DNA from: Macquaria australasica
Lineage: Eukaryota; Chordata; Actinopteri; Centrarchiformes; Percichthyidae
Direction of reading: 5' to 3'
Assembly: GCA_005408345.1 (NCBI GenBank)
Contig: SEMN01000035.1
Location: forward strand, 1,826,501 to 1,890,500
DNA: 64,000 bases
Shown: positions 12,602-23,858 of the stretch, piece after piece
Numbering within the stretch: position 1 is the first letter of the stretch
Layout of the letters: the number at the start of each line of letters is the position of its first letter
Notes under the pieces: model-generated
What the model saw: only the letters and a program-made list of their open reading frames with translations
Databases searched by the model: none
Told to the model about the DNA's origin: nothing
Made by a program: the position numbers and the translations under genes

Positions 12602-14052
12602 TGTCGGACCGTCATTTCCCCTTGCGAAACAGCCACCCCACCCCCCTCCCCTGCAAACCTCCCAAGCAAACCTCCCAAGCCTGGATCTTTAGGCACTCTC
12701 TGGCTGCGATTACTTTTAGTAATCAATGCATCACACGCCGTCTGTCACCCCTGGCAGCAAATCCATTATATTAGTGGAAAGGTCATTCGGCCTTTGAACA
12801 GCACTCTAAGAGCAAATTAGAGCAGGATGAAGGTTGGGATTGTTCTTAAAAGTTCTTGAAGTGTGGAGGTAGCAGTGAGACGACTAAGTGCATTGTGAGA
12901 AAGTGAGAAAGAAATGGAGAATAACAGATTGAACAGATTGATTCCACGACATGAGGTAACATCCTAGCATGCAGCTCCCTGATCTGCACCCCTGTCCTGC
13001 TGATTTCGTGGTAGCTGCAGACACACAAAAGCTATGTTTAATGCATAATTTCGCTTAAATTCCTTTCCTCTGTATGATGGAGAGTGTGAGCGCATGCAGT
13101 TAAGACAGAAATATCATGGGCTATCAGGCTGAGTTTAAAAAACCAACCAGTTTATATATTCACTTAGCATTCAGATCCTTTGTGGGTTTCTGGTGTAATT
13201 TCAGCTGCCACAGGTCAGTAGAGAAAACCGCTTGAATGAAAGTGCACTCATGTATGTGTAGAGCTGTCGCTGTGGGGGATATTTTGAATCTCGGAATTAA
13301 ATTGGATGTATTTTTGTATGCAAGAAGATTGGAAGGTAATTTATCATACGCATCCTTGTGTGCTTTTTATTATCACACCAGTTTTTTATGTAATAAACAA
13401 AAAACTGAGGTGACAATAACGATGAAGTGTAATATACTCGATGTAATCGGTGTCTGTTTTGTATTCACTCACTGTCCTGTCAGATAATGTGCTTCAGGAA
13501 ACAAGCGTTATCTCTGGTTGCACAAGTGAAAATTAGAGATGACTTGGTGCCTAATGGCAGACTGTTTTGTTTTTTTTAAAGGTCAAAGCCAATTAACACA
13601 GAGAGCGTTAACCCTTCCTCGTTTAGTTTGTTCACGTTGTGTGGCATGTTAAAATGGTGTGCATACGCCCCAGCTCAGTGTCTTTTGATAAGTTTGATGA
13701 ATCAGTGAACCACAGACGTGAATGAAAGATTGTAAATGGCAAAGTGATGATGAGATTTAGATTTAATTGTTTACGGTTTTTTTTAGGATTCTCTTTGGTT
13801 TGTAGTCTCACAGTTTTCAGGATTTTACTTCTTGCGATTTTGTTGCAAGGCGCTGGCTCACATCGTTTGTATAAATGTAACTGTAAATAAGAGGCAGTTA
13901 TAGCATATGTTGTGTAATATAACTGGTGTTCTATAGTTTGTAATATTATTTCTCATATCTCTTCATGTCAGCAAAGTATTTGATCGCAATAAGAAATCGT
14001 CTCAGATGTGAAGATGTTGGTCTGTCTAATGAAATGTTTTTGGATATTTTCT
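12602..14052. other. Probable crbn 3' UTR and spacer
   Basis: No coding exon is seen. An AATAAA hexamer at 13392-13397 is one possible crbn cleavage signal and another at 15459-15464 is a second, so a long 3' UTR is possible. The sequence just after the stop, 12602-12700, is C-rich. Confidence 0.4.
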
Positions 14053-14550
14053 TAAAGGAACATTTTGGGAAATACGTTTATTTGCTTTTTTGCCGAGTTA
14101 GAGGAGAAGATTGATACCACTCACGTCTGTAGGATAAATATTAAGCTACCACCAGCAGCTAATTAGCCTAGCTTAGCATAAAGACTAGAAACAGCTAGCC
14201 TGGCTTTTTCCGCAGGTAACAAAATCTGCCTACCAGCACCTCTGAAGTTCACTAATTAACATGCTATAGCTGTGTCCCAAATCACATACTTGCGTACTCA
14301 AACTTAGTATTTTGAGTGCATAAGTGCGTTCACACTGGTAAGTATGGCAAAATGCAGTGTACTATGAGTACCCTGGGCAGAGCCAGGCTAGCTGTTTCCC
14401 CCATTTCCAGTCTTTATGCTAAGCTAAGCTAACCGGCTGCTGGATGTAGGTTCACATTTACCGTACAGATATGAGAGTGTTGTCAATCTTCTCACACAAT
14501 CTTTGGCATTAAGGCAAATTAGCATTATTCTCAAAATGTCTGCTCTTTAA
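14053..14550. mobile_element. Fold-back MITE (ggaacattttgggaaatac family) with nested insert
   Basis: The left arm reads aaggaacattttgggaaat and continues to agcttagcataaagactag. The right arm carries the complement (tctttatgctaagctaagc), so the element can form a long hairpin. Between the arms, at about 14270-14382, sits unrelated sequence starting tgtgtcccaaatcacatac, which looks like a second short element inserted into the first. Relatives lie at 48740-49060 and 54868-55590. Confidence 0.75.
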
Positions 14551-14720
14551 AGTGCGATACCTTTCAATTAAAAGAAACGTACATGTTATTCTTGTGGCCT
14601 AAGCACGATGTCATATGGGTGTACAGGTCTGAGTTGTGTCGACACTCAACTTTGTGGTTTCATGCAGAGTTTGTTTTGAATGAATCTTTACATTTATCTT
14701 CATGCTCTTGTGGTCTTGCC

Positions 14721-15215
14721 TTTAAAAGAGTACTCCACTGATTTAGCATTGCACTCCTATAACACTGTCAGACTCAAGATGGGTAGTTTAAAAAAGAAAA
14801 GTATAAAAATTGATGCAGCAGACCCAGAGAAATCTTTCTTTTTTATTCCATGTATTCTTCTTCCTTGTCAAAACCTGGCGCCTACATTACCCACAATGCA
14901 ACACGATCACCGACAGTTTGTTCAGAGATTCGGGTGCGTTATGCTAGTACCGGCTAATATAGCCTTGAGCCGCTAGCCTCAAGCAGAGGTGAGCGAGCTA
15001 CAGACGTCTGGTAATCTCACTTCTTTCTAACTCCACACCTCCAGATTTTTTTTCGTTTTTAAACTTCAGCCCCGACTGTCGCTGACTCAAGTGACATCAC
15101 TTGAGGACGTTTAGCTGTCTTTGCACAGCTCCCTCTGGAGCCACAAAAGGCTTTACACAACTTTTTTCACGTATACAGTTGAACTCCCCAACACCTGTAA
15201 ACAGACTTTGATGCT
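14721..15215 (+). repeat. About 500-bp dispersed repeat, copy A
   Basis: The segment begins tttaaaagagtactccactg and ends near caacacctgtaaacagact. A second copy lies in reverse orientation at 56870-57370. Shared blocks include cattacccacaatgca with its complement tgcattgtgggtaatg, and gtgacatcacttga. The 98-codon open frame inside it is not shared by the other copy and is not considered a gene. Confidence 0.75.
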
Positions 15216-16159
15216 GAAAATCTGTGGAAACGTCCGCATTTAAAAAAAAAACAAATCACATTTACGTTTTAAATCTTTTACTTGTAATTCTCTGTTGGAC
15301 TCTTCAGTAGTTTCATATCATATCATCATATTGTGTTTCATTAAGGAGAGGTTTTCACCATGAGAATAACATGTAAAATCTGAAATCCTGTGTTAACGTC
15401 TATTGATTATATTCTCTGTCCTATTGCTGATTCAATGTTCGCCAGGCTGTCAGACAACAATAAAATGGATGCTTCACTGAAGAAATCAATGACCTGGTTG
15501 CAAAGAAAACCTTTTCTTGTTTTTCCATGACATTCAGTGTACCGCAGAGTAATATAAATGTGCAATTATCCTGTGACTCTCTTCTGAATTACATGTTTCA
15601 GCAGGACACTGGAGGCAGGGAGTGCATCAAGTCAATTTGACAGTTCAGACAACACATTTGTGTGTGTGTGTGGCTAAAGACCTTGTTGAGGTGATGAATT
15701 GAGCTTTAATATGCAGGCACATAAATGGTTGTATGATGTCTTCCCAGAATTTGCAAATCTTCCCATCTACAGACAAATTGATATTTGCCTTCGTCGTGTT
15801 TGTGTGCTTTCATGTGTCCTCATGTAATTGCAGATCTTTGCAGATACACATGGATGGAGGATCATTTGTATGCTTGCACAGTGAGGGTCTAATGAGTGTC
15901 TGTGAGTTGGAGATGAGCCGTATCCACCACGTGAGAGTCCCTTAGAGAAGAGCATTTATGGTGATGTTGACAGGGTTTGGGACATGCAACACGTGACTTG
16001 TCATATCTCACCACTTCAGCTTGATATCTAAAATACTCCTGACTTGTTTAGTCTCTCTGCTTCTCTCTAGTAAAGTTTCTTGCTCTGTTAAAATGGTGCT
16101 TTATTGAACTATTACTCAGTGAAAGGTGGTCGATTATTTTGATCAGGGCTTCAAGCAAA
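15216..16159. other. Spacer
   Basis: AT-rich sequence with a short (TG)n run near 15659-15671 and an AATAAA at 15459-15464. I see no gene or recognisable RNA. Confidence 0.4.
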
Positions 16160-16412
16160 ATTACCATTATCGCGTTATCTTTCAATTATTTTTCAATTCA
16201 TGTTTAGTGTAAAAATGTCATAAAATGATGCCCATCACAATTTCCCAGGACTCAAAAGTGATGTCTTCAAATTGCTTGTTTTATTGGATCTGTACATAAA
16301 AATCACAAAAGCAGCAAATTCTCACACTTGATAGGCTGGAACCAGTGAATGGGATTTTTGCTTAATAAATTACGTAAACAATTTATCAATTATTAAAATT
16401 GTTGTATTTTAA
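16160..16412 (+). repeat. AATCGATTAAT-type teleost dispersed repeat
   Basis: Contains the phrases cccatcacaatttccca, gatgtcttcaaattgcttgt and agcagcaaattctcacact. These are typical of a very abundant teleost interspersed repeat whose ends are runs of attaatcgatt. The copy is diverged. Confidence 0.6.
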
Positions 16413-16838
16413 TTATCTAAATTCAGTTTTGTATACTTTTTTTTATTAGGTATTTAGATCTGGAAACAACGACATGAGCACAAATACAATATAACATTGA
16501 GCAAGTAGCTGTCATGGGCTACTCAGACATGTATATACATTTTCCAGTTATTACATGTTTAAACAGTAAAGTTACTTTCATGTAAACGATCCACTTTTCC
16601 CAATTACTGTCAAAAATATTTCCTTTAACTCTAGATAGGTCAGGTTTCCATTGAATATATTTTCTGAACAATCTCAAACCACTGCTCTTTCCCTGCAATA
16701 TCAGCGTTACACCATTTCCTTGCTATAGCGTTGGTTATTTTTTTGTTGTTTTTTTTGCTGGTTATGAGTTATGTTTTTGCCACCAGCCTCTTCATTGTAT
16801 AGCCTCCTTGAAATTAGATTTAGATTTTAATTATTTGA

Positions 16839-18690
16839 CTAATTGAGTCCAACACCCACTGAGAACATGTTTGACTTTGTGCCGAGAATGCGGACACAGC
16901 ACTCACTTAGGTTATATAGGGACCGGATGGCTTGTAGCAGCGACCCTGGGACCCCATACTCCCGCAGTACCCCCCACAGGACCCCCCGGGGGACACGGTT
17001 GAAAGCTTTCTCCAAGTCGACAAAACACATGTAGACTGGATGGGCAAATTCCCATGAACCCCCCAGCAGCTCTGCAAGGGTAAAGAGCTGGTCCACTGTG
17101 CCACGGCCAGGACGGAATCCGCATTGCTCCTCCTGGATCCGAGGTTCAACAATCGGTCGTAGTCTCCTTTCCAGCATTTGGAATAAACTTTCCCGGGGAG
17201 GCTGAGCAGTGTGATATCCTGGTAATTGGAGACACCCTCCGGTCCCCCTTTTTGAAGATGGGAACCACCACCCCAGTCTGCCACTCCACAGGCACTGTCC
17301 CCGACCTCCACGCGATACTGAAGAGGTGTGTCAGCCAAGACAGCCCAACAATGTCCAGAGCCTTCAGCACCTCAGGGCAAATCTCATCCACACCTGGCAC
17401 CTTGCCACCAAGAAGCTTTTTGACTACCTCGGAGACTTCTGCCAGGGATATGGGTAAGTCTTCCCCCGAGTCTTCAAACTCTGCCTCCTCCACTGAGGAC
17501 ATGTTGGTTGGGTTCAGGAGTTCCTCAAAGTGCTCTTTCCACCGCTCGACAACATCCCCAGTCCGGGTCAGCACCTCTCCTCCCCTGCTGAGCACAGCCT
17601 GGGCCAAGCCCTGCTTTCCCTTCCTGGGTCGTCTAACGGTTTTCCAGAACTTCCTTGAGGCCAACCGAAAGTCCTTCTCCATAGCTTCCCCAAACTCCTC
17701 CCACACCTGGGTTTTTGCTTCGGTGACCACCGAGGCCACAGCCCTTCTGGCCTCCCGGTACCTGTCTGCTGCTTCAGGAGACCTCTGGGCTAGCCAAGCC
17801 CGAAAAGCCTCCTTCTTCAGCTTAATGGCTTCCTTCACCGCCGGTGTCCACCAGCGGATTCTAAGGTTGCCGCTTCGACAGGCACCGACGACTTTCTGAC
17901 CACAGCTCCTAGTGGTCGCCTCAGCAATGGAGGCTTTGAACACTCTGGCCCACTCTGATTCCATGTCCCCAACCTCCCCCAGGATGCGCGAGAAATTCTT
18001 CCGGAGGTGGGAGTTGAAGGTCTCGTGGACAGGGGCCTCCGCCAGACATTCCCAGGTCTGTCCGGCAGCCGTCCCTGCCCTCTTATCCAACTCACCACCA
18101 GGTGGTGATCAGTTGACAGCTCTGCCCCTCTCTTCACTGGAGTGTCCAAGACATATACGGCCGCAGATCTGACGATACGACCACAAAGTCGATCATCGAC
18201 CTGCGGCCTTAGGTGTTCTGGTACCAAGTACACTTATGAACCACCCTATGCTCGAACATGGTGTTCGTTATGGCCAGTCCATGGCTAGCACAGAAGTCCA
18301 ACAACAAAGCCCATCACCATCATTGCCGACATGGGCGTTGAAGTCCCCCAGCAGAACTATGGAGTCTCCTGGTGGTATCCCTTCCAAGACGCCACCCAGC
18401 AACTCCAAGAAGGCCAGGTACTCCGAACTGCTGTTTGGTGCATAAGTGCAAACAACAGTAAGAGCCTTCCTCTCAGCAACTTTCAGTCGCATCGAGGCGA
18501 CCCTCTCGTTCCCCGGGGAAAACTCCAACACAGCGGCGCTCAGCCGGGGGCTCGTGAGTATCCCCACACACCCGCCCGGCGCTTCTCATCCTGGTCAACT
18601 CCGGAAAAGAAGAGAGTCCAGTCCCTCTCCAGGAGTTTGGGGGGGGGGGTGCTCCAGCTCTTTATGGTCCGATTCATTGTGGGTTTGTGA
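16839..18690 (-). mobile_element. Broken LINE (non-LTR retrotransposon) ORF2 fragment
   Basis: The minus strand encodes pieces of an APE-type endonuclease followed by a reverse transcriptase. The endonuclease part (18268-18567) has CTYAPNSSSEY and LLGDFNAHVG. Its end, with ELSTDHHLVVSWIRGQGR, is in another frame at 17835-18233. The linker and N-terminal reverse transcriptase (17146-18090) contain WKEHFEELLNP and VPIFKKGDRR. The next part, SNYQDITLLSLPGK, is in a second frame near 17180-17240. CGFRPGRGT and VYMCFVDLEKAF are in a third frame (16839-17177). Similarity stops at SVGVG, just before the expected QGCPLSP block, so the YADD catalytic motif is missing. At least three frameshifts and loss of both ends make it inactive. 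The clade is not assigned. Confidence 0.9.
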
Positions 18691-18702
18691 ATTGCTCTTA
18701 GT

Positions 18703-18750
18703 CTATGTATTGTATTGTATTGTATGTATGTATGTATGTATGTATGTATG
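18703..18750. repeat. (GTAT)n microsatellite
   Basis: A run of gtatt units passes into gtat units, next to the 5' side of the LINE fragment. Confidence 0.85.
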
Positions 18751-20285
18751 TGTACTTTATTAGGTACACCTGTACAGTCTAATGCAATTCAATACAACTG
18801 TTCTGCCATAAAGTCTACTTTTATTATGGCCATTTTTGATGTTTTAACGTTAAGGTCATAGTGGTTAATGGTGATGTTGTACTGGGCTGCATTTTATTCA
18901 GAGGTGTTTCTAATATTCTGCCCCTGTCATGTATGTAAATAGGGAGGACAAAAAATTTGAACCCCCTCTGAATGTTTACCTCAGCCATGTCAAACTACCC
19001 CAAATCATCAGGAATGGAGTATCTCTCTGTGGCTATAAAGTGTTCAACATTTACTTCTGTCTTTGTTAGAGTGGAACATTGAAATACTTGACTTCCTTTT
19101 ATTTACAAGCGGTTCAACTCTACTGTACAACGTTACTGCAACGGGAGACAGATTAACAATGATGCTGTCAGAGAAACAAAATGCAGGGTAATGTAGTGTG
19201 TAGGTAGACGTCTCTCCAACAGCTGGATATTGGTTCAAGCCCTGTGTTGGAAAACATCTGCCCTGCTGAAGTGTCCTTCAGCAACTCTGTTTCTTTACCG
19301 GTTTACCAGTTTTTTCCTCCCCAGGGATAAACGCAACCTATCTGCACAACATGTTACAGTATACTGCTAATTATTTTGGCATTTGGTTAATAATAATCAT
19401 AAAGATGTTGCTAAGTTCTTTTAGGAAACAAATCCTGAGTAGCACCTAAAACTGGCAACACAATGACAAAATAACCCCAAACACGAAAAGATTACATAAA
19501 TGATGTATTCTGTGGAGTCAAACATGTTAACAAACTTCAGATATTCAAAGTATTGATCCATATCATCAACATTCTCAGATGTAACTGAGACTGTTGTAGC
19601 TGCCACAGTGACACTGACAGGCTAGATAGTGGCTGCTCTGTTGGCTTCCACCATTGCACATATTCCCAAACAGGCAACAGACACTAATGCTCTGTCGTTG
19701 CTCTGGTCTAATGATAGAGCACTCGCTTCCTAATTGTCCAAAATAACGGCTGAAAGACAATTATGGCCAATGACTCATTTTCAGGTTTGACCCACAGTCC
19801 TGATCAGGAATCATTTTACCTTGATAAAAGCATTTTTATCCTGTCTTGGGTGTAGTTGAAAATAAATGAGCCACATTCCCTGTATGTGTACTGTGTGCAT
19901 GTGTATTATCTTTCAGGCGGCGTCAGCCTTTGGTATGCTGCTCTTTGTGAAAATCCTTCATCCTGCGTCCCTCTGTTGACGAGCAGATCGCGCGCCGCAT
20001 ACCATGTATGACATTCACCAGGTTTAGATCTGGCTAATATCTTTTCATTACATACTGTCAACTGTAATGTAAATGGACAAATGCATTCACAATGTAGACA
20101 ATGTGATCCTTGTTTAAGTGAGAATTAATCTAGATGGGTACAAATTAACCTCAGGTGGCTCTAAATAGTCTTTAAATATTATCATCAAAATTATGCTCTT
20201 ACTTTGTCATTAGTGGATTTTCAAAAATACACATGGTGTTTAATATGTACAAAGTAAAAAGACAAAGCAGTTGTGAGAATATGAC
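18751..20285. other. Spacer with a possible SINE remnant
   Basis: Mostly unassigned AT-rich sequence. At about 19185-19300 the words ggttcaagccc (like an RNA polymerase III B box) and ctgaagtgtccttcagcaa resemble a tRNA-derived teleost SINE, but no A box or clover-leaf could be made out. No coding feature is supported. Confidence 0.35.
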
Positions 20286-20291
20286 TTTATT
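20286..20291 (-). terminator. Possible poly(A) signal of the V2-type receptor gene
   Basis: AATAAA on the minus strand, about 880 bases after the receptor stop codon. The 3' UTR would then cover about 20270-21169. Other hexamers cannot be excluded. Confidence 0.35.
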
Positions 20292-21116
20292 TGACACTTA
20301 CATAGTTGGTTATAGCCTGAACAATACTTGACAAATACAGTCACTCGGTGTGTGATTTTAAAACAGTTATTCACCACAAAGAACATTTATAGTGGTGACA
20401 AACGTATTTCACAAGCTTTAAATACAGTAATGTTACAACAGCTTTTTGAACACCAGGCACATTTCATGATATAAACAATGTGATTGTATTTCTTCTGTTA
20501 TATTCACTCTTTGTAATAGCTTTCTCTTTGGAATATAATATAGATACAGTATACGGTCTCTGAGCTCAACTCAAAGGTGATGTGGTATAATTTAATATGC
20601 TGTAGTACTTGCATTTTGCTCAAAATGACACAAAATACGTTTTTTGAGATACACAAAATAACAATATAATTGAATTCTTAGGTTCTTCTTTATCCTTAAC
20701 AACATCATAACAACATTATATTCAATCAATCTGTCTGAAAAGTCAAACGTGTTCCTGGAGTCTAAATCCAGCTTCTATTAAATGAATATTTTTTTACATC
20801 ACATCCAAACTGCCACAGTCATAACAATGTGATGACATGAGCCACACCAGGTGTTTCCAGAGTCTATACTGATTCTTTGGCCCGATAGTCCAACAAAACA
20901 CATCCGTCAACATCTAACAACATCTGGAGCGCAGTTCTTACTCGTGTTCAGTTCTCAAACCCCTTTCAGGTTTGCTTTTGATGAATGCTTCTGTGACATA
21001 TTTTCACATGTCAGAGACCCAGATAGATACAGTATGACCGTAACTCCTGTTCAGAAGAAACGTTCAGATGCAGAGAGAGCTCAGAGGAGCTTCACAAGGC
21101 GCACAGACTCTGCACG

Positions 21117-21130
21117 CCCCCCCCCCCCCC
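21117..21130. repeat. Homopolymer of 14 C
   Basis: An uninterrupted run of 14 C on the plus strand (G on the minus strand), about 40 bases after the receptor stop codon and so in its 3' UTR. Such runs are often miscounted in assemblies. Confidence 0.9.
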
Positions 21131-21169
21131 TGCAGGCTTTCTCCGTTTCCAGATTATAACGCGTTGCCC

Positions 21170-22445
21170 TCATTTGGACACTGACACATTTTTGAAGCTC
21201 ATGTACAACGTGCTGACCAGCGTCACCTCGTCATGCATTGACTCCTTACCGTCTGACTGCCGCTGGCACAGGAGTGTCACCAGCCTCTTGGGAAACTGAC
21301 CGCTGAACAGAAGGTAAATGCAGGGATTCGCGCAGCTGTTCAGACTGGCCAGCAACATCAGGATGGTGAAAATTGCAGCTGGAATGACAGGAGAAGTGCA
21401 AAGCGTCATGTGTTTGCAAAGAAGTGTCCTTTGCCACCAGTTAATAACTTATAGGTTTTGTGCGTAAATACGCGCTTCTCGGATAGCGCGTCGAGACTTT
21501 ATGTAATTACTGATCACGTATTGAGAGAGAAATCCAAAATAAATTACACATAAATAATAAAAATCAAACTGAGCACCAGCCAGTAATACTTAATGACTTA
21601 CTTTCTTTTGGGGCATGTGTGTCCCAGGCGGACCAGAGCTGGACGGTGAAGAAGGGAGCCCAGCAGACAATATAAGCCAGCACAATAACCACCGTCATCT
21701 TCAGCGTCTTCACCCTGGCCTTGGACATGCCGGACACACCGCTGGCTCTGGATGGCAGTGGGAGACCCACGCTGCCCTGCTGTTGAATCTTTTGGTATAG
21801 GTTGATCTGGATTGCTCGGCAGATGCGCACTTGACAAACAACAACTGTAATAACAGGTAAAACAAAAATGACCAGCGTGGTCCAGGTTATGTAAGTCTGC
21901 AGCCCCCATGGCTGGATAAATTTAGCCCAGCAGTCAAACACACCGGGTGCGACCTCGACCTGTGAGAAAATAAAAACCTGTGGCAAGCTGCCCAGCAGAG
22001 AAATCCCCCACGCTATGCACACAGGGATGTTCAGTCGTGTGCGTCTCCGCTGGAACTTCACCATCGGGTTGCAGACAGCTTGGTATCTGTCAACTGTCAT
22101 CACCACGATCATGTAAGTCGATGAAAACATGCCGAGAACTTGCAGGTACTTCACCAGGCGGCACACCAGGTCTGGGCCGACGAATCTGTCTGTGATGTCC
22201 CATATGAGCTGCGGGCACACCTGGAAGAAGGCGACCACCAGATCCGCCAGGCACAGGTGGAAGACGAAGACGCGCATCCTGGACATCTGTTTGCGTTGTC
22301 TCCAGAGGACGAGCAGCAGGGCGGTGTTGAGGATGGCGGCGCTGACGAAGATGACACTGAGCAGCGCGATCTCCACCTTGGCCAGAATCTCATCTCTCGC
22401 CACGTCTTCCGCATCCACAAAGTCACTGTCATTCAGAGGACGCAT
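21170..22445 (-). CDS. Vasotocin receptor, V2 type (class A GPCR)
   Basis: A seven-helix receptor of the vasopressin/oxytocin family. Exon 1 (22445-21602) holds helices 1-6 and exon 2 (21378-21170) holds helix 7 and the tail. The intron just before helix 7 is characteristic of the family. The joined product is 350 residues. Visible family marks are LCLADLVVAFFQVCPQL in helix 2, the DRYQAVCNPM motif after helix 3, the extracellular FDCWAKFIQPWG, CWAPFFTVQLW in helix 6, and LASLNSCANPCIYLLFSG with the NPxxY motif in helix 7. An N-glycosylation site, NDSD, is near the N terminus. LMLLASLNSC and the CRxVKYLQ stretch resemble mammalian V2 more than V1 or oxytocin receptors. Teleosts carry several V2 paralogues, and I cannot tell which one this is, so no symbol is given. 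Confidence 0.92.
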
Positions 22446-23048
22446 TGTGTTGTTTGGGTCGTGAAAGAGTTCAGAATTGCCAGCTGGCGGAAAACAGGCT
22501 GCCGGGGAAGAGAAGAACAGATGGTCTAGTTATTCTGAAACGTGTCATTTTCCCAAAACAATAAACATAATTATTGAGGGCTTCATTCTGAAGAAACGTT
22601 TTGTTTGCTAAAAATGACCTATACAATGAGGCTACATGTTAAAACAGTTATGTCAGAGAAGCATTTTATAGCAAAATATTTCTACCAACCTCTATAGATG
22701 TTTTTTCAAATAATGCCAAAGGTGAACTGAAGCTCTGCTGTTGTGGCCGCGTTCAGGTTGGTAATAATCTCCAGAGAGGAGGCTACTTACTCGAGAAGGT
22801 CTCTAGTGCCCCTGTGCTTTATGTGACGATGACACTGGGTGGAGCTTAGAGTCATTCAGTACTGTGAATAAGTTTTATTATTCTTTACAGGTGAAAAAAA
22901 TAAAGCCTGCAAAGCATGTACTCATTGTGCTTGTGCTCATAATGGAATTCTTAAAAAGGTGATGTGATTGAAAGCTTCACAACAGCTTAAATAGACTATT
23001 ACAAGAATATTTTGTGCCTAATTCTGTGCTTTAAATAGGTTGATTACC
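22446..23048. other. Upstream region of the V2-type receptor gene
   Basis: Holds the 5' UTR and probable promoter of the minus-strand receptor gene. The start context on the minus strand is acaATGc, with A at -3. No TATA box is seen at a convincing position. Confidence 0.4.
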
Positions 23049-23358
23049 AGTGGTGGAAACGTATTCAGACCCCTTACTTATAGGCTACGCAAAAGTGATA
23101 ATACATAGCGCAGTGTAAAAATACTTCACTACTGCATTACTAAGTACTGCATTCAAATTTTCACTTAAATAAAAAGTACGGAGCTAAAACAATCAAAAGT
23201 AAAAGTAGGCTATTCATAGTGCAGTAGAATTACCCCTCTCAGTGTTTTATTATTACACATTTTATTAGCATATTGGATTAATATCACTGGTGCATAAACT
23301 GGAAATACTCAAATAAAGTACCTTACAAATGTACAGTACTAGAGTAAATGTACCTGCT
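23049..23358. repeat. Teleost dispersed repeat, 'tactcaagt' hAT-MITE-like family
   Basis: Begins ccagtggtggaaacgtattc and ends gtacagtactagagtaaatg. The aagta and tactc words and the leading cagtggtgga are typical of the family seen at 1612-1901. Confidence 0.7.
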
Positions 23359-23469
23359 GTGAATTCCTTGCTGCAAATGAACCTGCTCTGTATTTGAAAT
23401 GAGACCACAAGCAATCAACACTTTAACAAGAGCTCCTAGAATTATTTATTTTAAGACACCGCTATAATT

Positions 23470-23858
23470 GCCTTTCTTGCTTCTCAGTCTGCAGCCCGCC
23501 ACAGACAGCGCACGCACGGCACGCAACTCCTGCGAGACCGAGACGTCGTCGCGCCTCTCGACCAATCACAGTGCAGCGGACTTTCGACCGGAAGAGTGAA
23601 CGTAAACAAAATAGTTGAGGTTGAGAAGAAGCTGCTGTAGTTCTCGTTGCAGTAGTTCATCGTAGTCCTTTTTTATTTTTTTATTTTTATAAACTATGTA
23701 ATCTAAGTGGACGGCTTAAGTGATACACTTATTGACTGGACAGTTTCCGTGTGTCGACAACAGGCAACATACATGTGTGTCTTGCCAGTTAGCTGCTAGC
23801 TAGCGTGAGCTAAACTGCTACACTGACTGCGCTAACGGTGCAGCGTTAATCAGCACCG
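23470..23858 (+). promoter_or_regulatory. vhl: vhl promoter and 5' UTR
   Basis: A CpG-richer, TATA-less stretch before the vhl start codon. It contains a CRE-like half (gacgtc, about 23542) and a CCAAT box at 23562-23566, followed by a 5' UTR of up to about 250 bases. This is typical of a housekeeping promoter. Confidence 0.5.

Noticed and set aside
12439..12774. 111-codon frame overlapping the last crbn exon
   Set aside because: It is in another frame from the CULT domain and has no features of its own. The crbn frame carries the zinc and tryptophan residues.
14680..14976. 98-codon open frame
   Set aside because: It runs into the dispersed repeat at 14721-15215, and the frame is not preserved in the other copy.
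17252..17899. 215-codon open frame on the plus strand
   Set aside because: It is the antisense of the LINE reverse-transcriptase region. Protein features are on the minus strand only.
19185..19300. Possible tRNA gene from a B-box-like ggttcaagccc
   Set aside because: No A box, no acceptor stem and no clover-leaf fold could be drawn. A decayed SINE is more likely.
22129..22529. Two open frames of 111 and 129 codons on the plus strand
   Set aside because: They lie opposite the first exon of the V2-type receptor and have no features of their own.
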